DNA from: Methyloversatilis sp. | GTDB lineage: Bacteria > Pseudomonadota > Gammaproteobacteria > Burkholderiales > Rhodocyclaceae | NCBI GenBank assembly: GCA_016791045.1 | Contig: JAEUNO010000020.1 | Coordinates: 62,001-126,000, forward strand | DNA: 64,000 nucleotides | Direction: 5' to 3' | Shown: piece after piece, positions 17,681 through 26,473 of the stretch | Layout of the letters: the number at the start of each line of letters is the position of its first letter | How positions within the stretch are numbered: position 1 is the first letter of the stretch | Program-made: the position numbers and the translations under genes | Notes under the pieces: model-generated | The model's database searches: none | Seen by the model: the letters and a program-made list of their open reading frames with translations, nothing else | Told to the model about the DNA's origin: nothing

Positions 17681-19393
17681 TCAGCCACGCTGGGCGTCCA
17701 GCCAGGCCGGAAACCGCTGCTGCCAGGCGGCCGGCAATCGCGCCGCGAGCGTGTCCCGATGTCCGGCATGCCAGCGGCGCAGCCAGTCCGTGACGCTGGC
17801 GACGGCCGGTTCGATCACCCGTCCATCCGGTGTGTGCGGCGCCGACAGCCAGCCGTAGCTCGCCTGCGTGCCGCTGGCCAGCCGCACGCTGCACAGCGTT
17901 TCCCGGAAGCGCAGCAGACCGGAGGTGTGCAGCGCCAGTTGCACCGGCCACCAGCCGCCGGCTTCGGCCATGTCCGCCGGCCATGCCTGGCCATCCGGCG
18001 CATCGGCCAGTTCGACCAGCAGGTCGCGCCGGAACATGCAGGCCGCCAGCGGTGGCGCGACCCATTGACTCAGCCCGGTCGCGAACGGCGGAATCTGCTG
18101 CACCGCCTGTGCCCAGGCACCGCTCTGCGCAAAGGCGTTCTGATGCACCAGTTCGCCGCCCGGCGTGATCAGCCGCACGTCGCTGCAGGTCACGCCGACC
18201 AGCGCGCCGTACTGGCGATAGAACAGATGGCGTTCGACGAAATCGCGGTCCAGGCGGTCACCCACCGGCAGGAACACGATGGATTCACCCGAGGCCGCGC
18301 GCGCTGCCGCGATGAGGCGCGTCAGGGCGTCCGCCCCCTCCGGGCCGTCGTCGTAGCGGCGGATGTCGGCGCCATCGGGCGTTGCCGGACAGGACAGCGC
18401 GGCGGGCAGCAGCACCTCGCAGGCCGTATGCCGCTGGTCGAGTGCCGAGGTGACGCTCGCCGACACGCCGGCGGCGTCGCCGCGACCGATCAGCGCGATG
18501 CTGATGCGCGCCGCCGCGACGCCGCGGTCGCCGGTCGGCATGCGCTGCAGCTTTTCCCAGCGCCGGAAGTAGCTGCGGGCACGGGCGTGGTGCGCCGGTT
18601 CCAGATCGGCCATGTCCACCCACTGGTCGAGAAAGTGCAGCTGGCGCGGCGTGCGGTCGCGCAGGTCGATGCGCGGGGTGTAGCGGCCGTTGCGCAGGCT
18701 GCCGAACTCGTTGGCCGAATGGATGCGGTAGATGCCCAGGCTCTGGCGCAGGTAGTGAACGCAGCCGCTCCGGATCAGCGCCGCCGGGCACAGCGCACCG
18801 TCGGCACCGCGCGGAAACGCCCAGGCCGGAATCGCGGCCAGGCACTCGGTCACCAGCGTGCGCCCGAACACCAGCCCGGTCGGCACCGAAAACGGGAAGA
18901 ACATCGGTCGACCGTCGAGGTCGTAGATGTCGTCCAGCTTGTCGATGCCGACGATCTGGAACCAGGTGTCAAGCGCCGATTCGCCGGTGCGTTCGTCGCG
19001 CAGGATGAGGTCGTGGCAAAGGAACAGGCGCTCGGTGTCGATCGCCTTCGAGGCGATCCAGGCGGCCACGCCCGCCAGCTTGTCCGGCAGGCACAGGTCA
19101 TCGGAATCGAGCAGACACACCAGTTCTCCGGTGGCGGCGCGCACGCCGGCGTCGAAGGCGGCGGTCTGGCCGCGGTTGGGCTGCTGCAGCACCTTCACCT
19201 GCGGATGGTCCCGGTAGCGCGCCAGCACCGCGAGCGAATCGTCGGTCGACCCGTCATCGACGACGACCACCTCGACCTTGTCGGCCGGGTAGCGCTGCGC
19301 CAGCGCGCTGTCGATCGCCTGCCCGACGAACTGCGCGTAGTTGTAATTGCAGATGACGATGGAAAAAGAGGGTGCGCGGGACGGCGTGCTCAT
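17681..19393 (-). CDS. GT2-family glycosyltransferase with second GT-A-like half, 570 aa
   Basis: Residues 1-240 form a classic GT-A domain: FSIVICNYNYAQFVGQAI, VVVDDGSTDDS, then LLDSDDL as the DxD-type metal motif. The second half (about 305-570) begins ISIALIGRGDAAGVSASV and keeps a GT2-like outline, but has no clear DxD and may be a degenerate transferase or acceptor-binding module. The start is set at 19393, where ATG overlaps the stop of the next glycosyltransferase gene; the upstream extension is not protein-like. It probably adds sugar to a surface glycan together with its operon partner at 19393-20586. Confidence 0.85.
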   Translation of the reverse strand: MSTPSRAPSFSIVICNYNYAQFVGQAIDSALAQRYPADKVEVVVVDDGSTDDSLAVLARYRDHPQVKVLQQPNRGQTAAFDAGVRAATGELVCLLDSDDLCLPDKLAGVAAWIASKAIDTERLFLCHDLILRDERTGESALDTWFQIVGIDKLDDIYDLDGRPMFFPFSVPTGLVFGRTLVTECLAAIPAWAFPRGADGALCPAALIRSGCVHYLRQSLGIYRIHSANEFGSLRNGRYTPRIDLRDRTPRQLHFLDQWVDMADLEPAHHARARSYFRRWEKLQRMPTGDRGVAAARISIALIGRGDAAGVSASVTSALDQRHTACEVLLPAALSCPATPDGADIRRYDDGPEGADALTRLIAAARAASGESIVFLPVGDRLDRDFVERHLFYRQYGALVGVTCSDVRLITPGGELVHQNAFAQSGAWAQAVQQIPPFATGLSQWVAPPLAACMFRRDLLVELADAPDGQAWPADMAEAGGWWPVQLALHTSGLLRFRETLCSVRLASGTQASYGWLSAPHTPDGRVIEPAVASVTDWLRRWHAGHRDTLAARLPAAWQQRFPAWLDAQRG

Positions 19394-20586
19394 CAATGCG
19401 GCTCCAGCAGGGTTTCGCAGCGATCGGCGACTGCCCGTATCGTCTGTTGCGGTTCGTACCCGGTGTGACGCTGCGCGAAGGCGCGTGCAGCCTGACCGAG
19501 GGCTGCGTTCGAGAGGGCCTTCCTGAAAAGCGCCGCAATGGCCGCCGCGGCATCCGGCATCACCACGGCGGCGACACCGAGGGTTTCGAGACGTTTGGCG
19601 GTCATGACCTGTTCCATCTGTGACGGCAGCACGATCAGCGGTTTGCCGGCCAGCAACATGGCCGACACCGTGCCGTTGCCGCCATGGCAGACCGCCAGAT
19701 CGCAGTCCCGCCGGGCGGCTTCCATGTCCAGCGGCTCGACGCTGACGCACATCGATCCGCGCGAAAACGTGGCGACGGTCTGCGCCGAGGCGCCCGGCAC
19801 ATGGGCCAGCACGCGCGCCGGCAATTTCGCCAGCGCGCCCAGCGCTGCATCGATCGCCGGATAACCGGGTTTGAGATAGGCAAACACGCGCGGGCCGGTG
19901 CCCTCCGGCCAGCTGACGTCGCTGCCCTGGCCGAGACTGAACAGCGGTCCGAGCCAGTGCGCGCCCGGGTGATCGGGGTAGTGATCAAGTTCGGCGAAGC
20001 CCAGCATCAGCGAGGCATCGCAGGCGGTCAGTTCCGACAGGTTCGCCAGCGGTGGCGCGTCCAGCGCGAACAGCACCTCATTCGCGGTTTTCCACACGTG
20101 CGCCTCCGAATCGGCGACACGCTTCATGTTTTCCTGCTGCCACCAGCGGAACGGCGGCATCGGCCGGCCGTTTGGCGGAATGCAGAAGCCGTCGCCCAGA
20201 TTGACGCGCGGGGTGCCCAGCCCGCGGGTGGCCAGCAGCGCCGTCGGCGCGTGATCCATCACCAGCAGGTCGGGTTGCACGAGGTCGATCATCGCGCGCC
20301 ACGCCCGCGCGACACCGGTCAGCGCGCGCGTGTTCAGGAAGCCGAAGCGCATCAGCAGCTCGGCGTGGCTGATCGGCGGCGGCAGACCGGTGACCTGGCC
20401 GATCCACAGCGGCGCCTGCAGCCAGCGCAGATGATGCCGATGCAGCAGCGCTTCCGCACCCAGCAGGTCGCGCACGGCGAACACCGGTTCGTGTCCGCGT
20501 TCGCGCAGCGCCAGCGCGATCGGCAGCAGCCGCGACAGGTGACCGTAGTCACCGCCCAGTTCCCAGCAGAAAAGTATGCGCGCCAT
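19393..20586 (-). CDS. GT1/UGT-like glycosyltransferase (paralogue of 23042-24265)
   Basis: A 397-residue GT-B protein of the UGT/MurG-like group. The start RILFCWELGGDYGHLSRLL gives the N-terminal glycine-rich acceptor side. The donor-binding half contains CHGGNGTVSAMLLAGKPLI, the typical H-G-G-x-G-T pattern, then PSQMEQ. The motif PDLLVMDHAPTA is shared with the protein at 23042-24265, which is clearly related along its whole length. It overlaps the GT2 gene by TGATG, so the two are coupled. Substrate is unknown; unlike the paralogue it keeps the HGGNGT motif intact. Confidence 0.85.
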   Translation of the reverse strand: MARILFCWELGGDYGHLSRLLPIALALRERGHEPVFAVRDLLGAEALLHRHHLRWLQAPLWIGQVTGLPPPISHAELLMRFGFLNTRALTGVARAWRAMIDLVQPDLLVMDHAPTALLATRGLGTPRVNLGDGFCIPPNGRPMPPFRWWQQENMKRVADSEAHVWKTANEVLFALDAPPLANLSELTACDASLMLGFAELDHYPDHPGAHWLGPLFSLGQGSDVSWPEGTGPRVFAYLKPGYPAIDAALGALAKLPARVLAHVPGASAQTVATFSRGSMCVSVEPLDMEAARRDCDLAVCHGGNGTVSAMLLAGKPLIVLPSQMEQVMTAKRLETLGVAAVVMPDAAAAIAALFRKALSNAALGQAARAFAQRHTGYEPQQTIRAVADRCETLLEPH

Positions 20587-20614
20587 GGCTGCGATGGTAG
20601 CGGCTGCCCAAACA

Positions 20615-20640
20615 ACAACGGCACCCGCAGGTGCCGTTGT
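20615..20640 (-). terminator. Hairpin terminator downstream of the PEP-CTERM gene
   Basis: ACAACGGCACC (20615-20625) pairs with GGTGCCGTTGT (20630-20640) around a 4-base loop. On the minus strand the stem is followed by TGTTTGGG. It lies between the PEP-CTERM gene and the glycosyltransferase operon, so the two are probably separate transcripts or joined only by read-through. Confidence 0.7.
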
Positions 20641-20658
20641 GTGAAGGCTGTCGTGAAA

Positions 20659-21693
20659 TCAGCCGGGTTTGCGTCGTCGCGCCGCGGCCAGTCCGGCCAG
20701 CGCCAGTCCGGTCAGTGCGAGGGTCGCCGGTTCGGGCACCGTGTTGTCGACCGTGCGCTGCGTGATGCCGAACGGGCCGGTGTTGTTCGCAGGGATCACC
20801 AGCTGCTGTGATCCCGGCTCGGCGAACGAGAAGCTCGTCGGGTCACCGCTGCGGGCGATCGCCTGGCCGGGGCTGCAGCCGAAAATGGGGATCAGGACGG
20901 GTTCTTCATCATCAACCGTCGCGGCCGCGAACTGGGGTTGCTGTTCGACGACGTTGCCGAACTGGATGGCGCCGTTGCCGTAGCCGTCTTCGACGAATTC
21001 GCCGTAGGAACTGCACTCGGTACCGCCCAGCATGTTTCCGGACACGGTGGCGATGATGTCGTACTGCAGCGTGAAGTCGCTCGAGCGGATGCCCAGATCG
21101 GCGGAGAAGTCCTGCGAGTTCTGCGAGATGCTCGCCAGCGCCGAGGGCGGGCATTCGATGTAGCTGTCGAGCTGACCGGTGCCGGCGTCGGTACACGTGA
21201 TCGTGCCGGTCGCCGCCAGATCCAGGCGAATGTCTTCGCGCGTCAGCTCGGTACCGTCGATGCTGATGACGAGCTCAAGCCGGGCGCTGCCGGTTTGGCC
21301 AAGCATCGTGGTGTAGAAGGAGAGTTCGCTGTTGTCGACGCGGAAGTCGAAGTTGACCGCCTGGGTGCCGGTGACATCCACCTCCGTGCTGTATCTGACC
21401 CGGCTCCAGGCCGTGAAGATGCCTTCACCGGACGAGCGCGCACCGAAGTTGGCCTGACCGCCGCTTTCATAGCCATAGGTATGGAAGAACACGGAGTTGC
21501 CACCAGGGGTGTCTTTCCAAAGGTAGTAGTCGACGTTGGTGCCGCTTTGCGACTCGCTAGTTTCCGAGCCGCCGCCGAGGCTGTAGCGCGCGTCGACCGA
21601 GATCGGATTGGCCTGTGCCTGAAGCGACAGCGCGCTGAAGGCGGCACCGATTGCCAAGGCGATGATTTTTGGGTTGGGAAGTCTGGCTTCCAT
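20659..21693 (-). CDS. PEP-CTERM sorting domain protein, 344 aa
   Basis: The protein has a signal peptide (about 1-28, ending AQA), a beta-rich secreted body with four cysteines (ITCTD, IECPP, TECSS, FGCSP) and a C-terminal PEP-CTERM tripartite signal: VPEPATLAL, a hydrophobic helix and the basic end ARRRK. Such proteins are processed by exosortase and archaeosortase-like enzymes and usually accompany exopolysaccharide production. No exosortase is in the window. The body matches no family I recognise. It starts after CCGGAGAAGCCC and is flanked by glycosyltransferase genes on both sides, which suggests it could be their acceptor. Confidence 0.88.
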   Translation of the reverse strand: MEARLPNPKIIALAIGAAFSALSLQAQANPISVDARYSLGGGSETSESQSGTNVDYYLWKDTPGGNSVFFHTYGYESGGQANFGARSSGEGIFTAWSRVRYSTEVDVTGTQAVNFDFRVDNSELSFYTTMLGQTGSARLELVISIDGTELTREDIRLDLAATGTITCTDAGTGQLDSYIECPPSALASISQNSQDFSADLGIRSSDFTLQYDIIATVSGNMLGGTECSSYGEFVEDGYGNGAIQFGNVVEQQPQFAAATVDDEEPVLIPIFGCSPGQAIARSGDPTSFSFAEPGSQQLVIPANNTGPFGITQRTVDNTVPEPATLALTGLALAGLAAARRRKPG

Positions 21694-21818
21694 GGGCTTC
21701 TCCGGTGTAGGTTGGTGTGTGACGTCCCCTAAGCAAAAACAAGGCCGAAAAAAAATTACAAAATAATCAATGGTCTGCCTTTAACTTGTTACCGGAGTGT
21801 TAAAAAACCTGACGGAAT

Positions 21819-22895
21819 CTATATTGAGAGTGCGCGAATCAATGGCGCGAAACAGATGTGCGGTGAGAAGTGCTGCGCTGCATAGTCATGGGCCCGAGCG
21901 CCGGTCTGTTCGCGCAATGCGGCGTCGGCCAGCAGTTCGCGGCAGTGGCGCGCAAAGCCGTCTGCATCGTCGGCCACACGGAAGCAGCGACCGGCGTCGT
22001 CATCCAGTCCGCGCGCCCCTTCGGTCGTCGTGACCAGAGGCACGCCATGGCCGAGCGCCTCGACGTTCTTGATCTTGAGACCGGAGCCCCAGCGCACCGG
22101 ATTGATGGCGACGTCCACGCTGCCCCAGAGGGCGGTGTAGTCCGCAACGAAGCCGTGTGCGATGGCGGTCACCCCGGCGGGCGGTGACCAGACCCGGCAC
22201 ACCGACCCCCATACATGCAGTTCGGCCGGCACGCCCCCCAGCGCTGGCCAGACCTGATGGGCGAACCAGTCCAGTGCATCGACATTGCCTTGCCAGCCGC
22301 TGGCGACAAAGCCCAGCACGCGGCCCTGTGCCCGCACCGGCTGGCGGGCGAACATCACCGGGTGCGGCACGCACAGCGCCCGCGGCCCGATGGCGGCCGC
22401 CACGCGGCGTGCATCATCCTGCTGGATCAGCAGCACGTGATCGTAGCGGGCCAGCCGCGCCATCTCCTCGTCGAACGACAGGTCGACGCCGCCCCAGGGC
22501 TCGAGCCCGACGCGCGCGCGCGACGCCACGTTGTCGCTGACCAGATCATGCGTGTCCAGGATGCGCAGCACCCCGGGCGGCAGCGCATCGGCCAGAAAAT
22601 CCAGTCGCAGGCGCGCAAACAGGCAGGCATGGGCAGCGATCGCACCGACCAGATCGGTCAGCTGCGCACGTGCGGCCGCCGGTTCCGCGTCGGCGCAGGA
22701 ATGCAGCGTGGCGGACACGCGCAGCGCGGCGAGCCGCTTGTGGTCGGCCTCGCCGACCGGCGCAAGGCAGAACAGGTGCAGGTCGAACAGCTGGCCGAGC
22801 ATCCAGGCCAGCGCCAGATTGCGCGTGCGCTCGCCGCCGCCCAGACGCCAGAAGGGGTCGTGGGTGACGAACAGCACGACCCGGCGCGCACTCAT
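21819..22895 (-). CDS. GT4-like glycosyltransferase (paralogue of 14929-16014)
   Basis: A 358-residue GT-B glycosyltransferase. It shares with the protein at 14929-16014 the segments DTHDLVSDNVASR, ALCVPHPV, AINPVRWGSGLKIK and PLVTTTEGARG, in the same order and spacing. This one reads VVLFVTHDPFWRLGGGERTR at the N terminus. It precedes the PEP-CTERM gene on the same strand with a 125-base AT-rich gap and is divergent from the UGT-like gene at 23042. Sugar specificity is unknown. Confidence 0.85.
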   Translation of the reverse strand: MSARRVVLFVTHDPFWRLGGGERTRNLALAWMLGQLFDLHLFCLAPVGEADHKRLAALRVSATLHSCADAEPAAARAQLTDLVGAIAAHACLFARLRLDFLADALPPGVLRILDTHDLVSDNVASRARVGLEPWGGVDLSFDEEMARLARYDHVLLIQQDDARRVAAAIGPRALCVPHPVMFARQPVRAQGRVLGFVASGWQGNVDALDWFAHQVWPALGGVPAELHVWGSVCRVWSPPAGVTAIAHGFVADYTALWGSVDVAINPVRWGSGLKIKNVEALGHGVPLVTTTEGARGLDDDAGRCFRVADDADGFARHCRELLADAALREQTGARAHDYAAQHFSPHICFAPLIRALSI

Positions 22896-23041
22896 GCCCG
22901 GCCGCCCGGCGCGTGACAGGGCGCGTGCGGCGCCCGTATGCTCTGTGCCTGCTTCATGTCACTGCCGGATGAGTCGGACACCATGGAAAACCCCTGCGCG
23001 CGGTCGGAACGGACGCGCGATTCTTGCACAGGCTTGTCGCC

Positions 23042-24265
23042 ATGAGCCGCGTGCTGCTGGCGTGGGAGCTCGGCGCCAACATGGGCCATCTCGACCGCAT
23101 GCTGCTGACGGCGCGCGAGCTGCGCCGACGCGGTCACGAAGTGACCTTTGCGCTGAAGGATCTGTCGCGTGCGCATGGCCGCGTGGTCAGCGAAGGGTTT
23201 GCGGTCGTGCAGTCGCCGATCTGGCTGCCGCGCATGGCCAGACCGTCCGGTCTGGTCAATTTTTCGGCGGTGCTGGCGTCGGCCGGCTGGCTCGATCCGG
23301 GTGGGCTGGCGGGGTTGCTGTCCGGCTGGCGCACGCTGTTCGATCTGTGTCGCCCTGATCTGCTGGTGTGCGACCACGCGCCGACCGCGATGCTGGCGGC
23401 GCGCGCATACGGGTTTCCGGTGGCCGCCGTCGGCAACGGTTTCGAAGTGCCGGCCTTCGGCGACGTGTTCCCGGCGCTGCACTACTGGGACGCGGCCGAT
23501 ACCGCGGCCTGCGCCGGCAGCGACGCCACCGTGCTGCGTACGGTCAACGCCGCGCTCGCCGCGTTGGGCCAGCCCGCGCTGCCCCGGCTCACCGCCTTGT
23601 TTGCCGATGCCCTGTGCATCGTGGCTTCGCTGCCGGAGCTGGCGCATTACCCGGCCTATCCGGACCGCGTGGTGCAGGTCGGCCCCAGTTTCGTCGACGA
23701 CGCCGGCGCGCAGCCGCAGTGGCCACAGCTTGAAGGTGAAGGAGGCGGCGAGGGCATTCCCGTATTCGCCTATCTGTCGCCCGAACACGCCGATTTCACG
23801 GCGCTGATGGCGGCCCTGCGCCAGCCCGGGCTGCGCAGTGTGGTGCATGCGAAAGGGCTGTCGGCCGCGACGGCGCGCGAACTGGGCGCGCCCAACATCC
23901 GATTCGAGCCGGCGCCGGTGCGCATGGGCCTGGCCACGGCGCAGGCGCGCATCGTGCTGTCGCACGCCAGCATCGGCACCGTCAGCGCGGCCGCGCTGGC
24001 CGGATGCGTGCAACTGGTGCTGCCGAATCACATGGAGCAGTACATGGTGGGTCGCCGCGTGGTCGAAGCCGGCATCGGGCTGATGGTCGAGCCGGGCAGC
24101 CGCGGCACCGACTACCCGGCGCTGCTGCGCAGGTTGATCGACGACACCGCATTCTCCGCGGCCGCACTTGCGCTGGCCGGGCGCCATGCGGGCGTGCGAC
24201 CTGACCACACCGGGGTACAGGTGGTCGACGCGCTGGAGCGCTGCCTCGCGCACCGCGCGGCGTGA
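23042..24265 (+). CDS. GT1/UGT-like glycosyltransferase (paralogue of 19393-20586)
   Basis: A 407-residue GT-B protein. Shared features with the paralogue include LLAWELGANMGHLDRML, PDLLVCDHAPTAMLAAR and the GTVSAAALAG then PNHMEQYM segment. The donor motif here reads SHASIGTVS in place of CHGGNGTVS, so the usual HGG turn is altered and activity or donor preference may differ. I chose ATG 23042 because the N terminus then aligns with the paralogue; a start 18 bases upstream is possible. It reads away from the GT4-like gene at 22895. Confidence 0.82.
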   Translation: MSRVLLAWELGANMGHLDRMLLTARELRRRGHEVTFALKDLSRAHGRVVSEGFAVVQSPIWLPRMARPSGLVNFSAVLASAGWLDPGGLAGLLSGWRTLFDLCRPDLLVCDHAPTAMLAARAYGFPVAAVGNGFEVPAFGDVFPALHYWDAADTAACAGSDATVLRTVNAALAALGQPALPRLTALFADALCIVASLPELAHYPAYPDRVVQVGPSFVDDAGAQPQWPQLEGEGGGEGIPVFAYLSPEHADFTALMAALRQPGLRSVVHAKGLSAATARELGAPNIRFEPAPVRMGLATAQARIVLSHASIGTVSAAALAGCVQLVLPNHMEQYMVGRRVVEAGIGLMVEPGSRGTDYPALLRRLIDDTAFSAAALALAGRHAGVRPDHTGVQVVDALERCLAHRAA

Positions 24266-24305
24266 CCGGCCGCGGAACCCCTGCCGCCGCGGACGTCCAA
24301 GGCGC

Positions 24306-25400
24306 ATGACCCCCCCTCTCGCCGACCTTCCGCTGCGACGCCTGCTGCTCAGGCTGCCGCTGCTCGCCGCCCTGCCGGCGCTGGCGCACGGTCCGGAATT
24401 CGACCCGGTCGTGCGCGGCACGCCCCTCGTGCTGCCGCGCGACCATGGTGCGCACCCGCGCCACCGCATCGAGTGGTGGTACATCACCGGTTGGCTGGAG
24501 CGCGATGGCGCGGCGCCGGTCGGCTTCCAGCTCACCTTCTTCCGCGTGCGCCAGCCTGCGCACGACGCCAGTGCAAGCCGTTTCGCACCGGGCCAGATCC
24601 TGTTCGCGCATGCCGCGGTGTCGGACGCCACGCGCGGCCGCCTGCTGCATGCGCAGAAGATTGCGCGCGCCGGCTTCGGCCTGGCCGAGGCGTCGGTGAG
24701 CGATCTGGATGTACACATCGACGACTGGACCCTGCGCCGCGACCCTGCGCCGGAGCGTCTGGCCGCGCGCATCGCGGCGCCCGACTTCGGCTATGCACTC
24801 GACTTCACGCCGACCCAGCCGGTGCTGTGGCAGGGCGACGCCGGTTTCAGCCAGAAGGCGGCCGACCCGGCGCATGCCAGTCACTATCTGAGCTGGCCGC
24901 AGCTCGCGGTGGCCGGCACGCTGGACATCGGTCGGCGCCGGCAGCGCGTGCGCGGCCGCGCCTGGCTGGACCATGAATGGTCGAGCGCGCTGATGCCTGA
25001 AGGCGCCACCGGCTGGGACTGGTTGGGGCTCAATCTGGACGATGGCGGCGCCCTGATGGTGTTCCGCATGCGCGATGGCGAGGGCCGCGCGATGTGGGCG
25101 TCGGCGACCCTGCGCGATGGTAGGGGCGAGCGGCAGTTCGCGCCGGCCGACATCGAATTCAGCGTGCGGCGCACCTGGCTCAGTCCGCGCACCGGCGGTC
25201 GCTATCCGGTCGCGATGAGCATTCGTGTCGGGTCGCGCCGATTCGAGCTGCAGCCTCTGATGGACGACCAGGAGCTGGACAGCCGCGCCAGCAGCGGCGC
25301 GATCTACTGGGAAGGTGCGGTCAGCGCGTCGGACGCGGGGCGACCGGTCGGGCGTGGCTACCTGGAGCTGACCGGCTACGCCGGGGCGCTGCGCCTCTGA
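24306..25400 (+). CDS. AttH/CrtC-like lipocalin-fold secreted protein, 364 aa
   Basis: An N-terminal signal-like segment rich in Leu (about 10-28, ending ALA) is followed by the hallmark HRIEWWYITGWL near residue 57, FTPTQPVL, WLDHEWSS in the middle and GYLELTGYAG at the end. These belong to the AttH/hydroxyneurosporene synthase (CrtC) family of paired lipocalin-like domains. CrtC hydrates carotenoids; the AttH branch is often beside ABC transporters and has an unknown lipid or hydrolase role. No carotenoid or transporter genes are nearby, so the substrate stays open. It follows the UGT-like gene by 40 bases on the same strand. Confidence 0.82.
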   Translation: MTPPLADLPLRRLLLRLPLLAALPALAHGPEFDPVVRGTPLVLPRDHGAHPRHRIEWWYITGWLERDGAAPVGFQLTFFRVRQPAHDASASRFAPGQILFAHAAVSDATRGRLLHAQKIARAGFGLAEASVSDLDVHIDDWTLRRDPAPERLAARIAAPDFGYALDFTPTQPVLWQGDAGFSQKAADPAHASHYLSWPQLAVAGTLDIGRRRQRVRGRAWLDHEWSSALMPEGATGWDWLGLNLDDGGALMVFRMRDGEGRAMWASATLRDGRGERQFAPADIEFSVRRTWLSPRTGGRYPVAMSIRVGSRRFELQPLMDDQELDSRASSGAIYWEGAVSASDAGRPVGRGYLELTGYAGALRL

Positions 25401-25418
25401 CGCGGACAGCGACGGCGC

Positions 25419-26351
25419 TCAGAGCCGCCGCGCAATCGTCACCGCGAACGCCGACCCGCTGCCCACCAGACCGCACCAGCTGCGCATCAGCCAGCCGTCG
25501 GGCAGGTCGCCATGGCCGAGCGCTTCGTCGCGATGCGCGCATTCATCCGCCTGACATTCGACCAGCAGCGCGCGCAAGGCCGGATGGCTGCCGTCGTCGG
25601 GCAGACGGTCGATCTGCTGCTGGTAATGACGGTCGACAAAGGTTTCCACTGCGCCGATGGTGCCGAACACCGCGCGGGCACCGAACAGCGCCGGCAGCGC
25701 GCCGGTCAGGAAGCCGGCGACACGCCAGCCGGGCAGCAGGACGCTGCGCCGCAACGGCGGCAGCAGCGCCGAAATCCGGTCCAGGTGCTGCTGCTCGGTC
25801 ACCCGGTGGCGCTGCGCGAATTCGCGCACGACCGGATCGCGCGACACGGCGAGGATGCCGCGGTAGATCCACACCGCACCGGTTTCACCCGCATGGTCCG
25901 AGCGCAGTTCGCCGATCAGGTCGTCCGGCACGCCCGGCGTGTCGAGTGCGCGCGCGACGCGCTGCATCGAGGGGCGCATGCGCAGGAAGCCCCGGTAGCC
26001 GACTTCGAGCACGCTGGCCACGCCCGGCAGCGCGCCGGCACGGGCCAGCCAGCGCCAGCCGGGCAGGGCCGCCCACAGCGCGATGAAGGCGCGCGCACCG
26101 CTGAGCACCTCGCCGTCGTCACGCCGCACGTGAAAGCGTGCGAGGTAGTCGGCGCGCTCGCCGGCGACCGGCAGGGCGCGCTGCCGGTCGCTGACGTCGA
26201 CCCAGTGCAGCGGCCGCAGCGGGCGCAGGCCCCGGTAGACGCCGACTTCGCGCCGGCACAGCGGGCAGTCGCCGTCGTACAGCACGGTCAGGCCGGTGGA
26301 GGATTCGATGTCTGGCGTGCTCATGGCGAGCGAAGGTCGGGAAAAGGACAT
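25419..26351 (-). CDS. DCC (DUF393) - COQ7-like fusion protein
   Basis: Residues about 20-135 form a DUF393/DCC thiol-disulfide module with YDGDCPLCRREV, including the CxxC pair. Residues about 145-310 look like demethoxyubiquinone hydroxylase COQ7, a ferritin-like diiron enzyme: GETGAVWIYRG, EQQHLDRI, GAVETFVDRHY and ECQADECAHRDEA provide the E, ExxH, E and ExxH ligands. COQ7 hydroxylates a ubiquinone precursor. The fused thiol module may deliver electrons or protect the site; that is inference. A second in-frame ATG at 26324 (MSTPDIE) is plausible. The gene is convergent with the AttH-like gene and divergent from the GDT1 gene. Confidence 0.85.
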   Translation of the reverse strand: MSFSRPSLAMSTPDIESSTGLTVLYDGDCPLCRREVGVYRGLRPLRPLHWVDVSDRQRALPVAGERADYLARFHVRRDDGEVLSGARAFIALWAALPGWRWLARAGALPGVASVLEVGYRGFLRMRPSMQRVARALDTPGVPDDLIGELRSDHAGETGAVWIYRGILAVSRDPVVREFAQRHRVTEQQHLDRISALLPPLRRSVLLPGWRVAGFLTGALPALFGARAVFGTIGAVETFVDRHYQQQIDRLPDDGSHPALRALLVECQADECAHRDEALGHGDLPDGWLMRSWCGLVGSGSAFAVTIARRL

Positions 26352-26473
26352 GGCAGCGACGCCGGTCAGACGCGGCGGAGCCGCAATTGTTCAACCGGGC
26401 TGCGGCACGGTCACGGCCGACCTTTCGTGCTACCTTCGCGCCCCGGTCCCGGAACGACAACCCGTAAAGCATC

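Noticed and set aside
22892-24772. Minus-strand frame of about 626 codons opposite the UGT-like gene
   Set aside because: It covers parts of two real plus-strand genes and consists of low-complexity Arg/His/Gln sequence.
26352-26473. Possible manganese (yybP-ykoY) riboswitch ahead of the GDT1-type gene
   Set aside because: The leader is short and I could not find the conserved riboswitch core motifs by eye.
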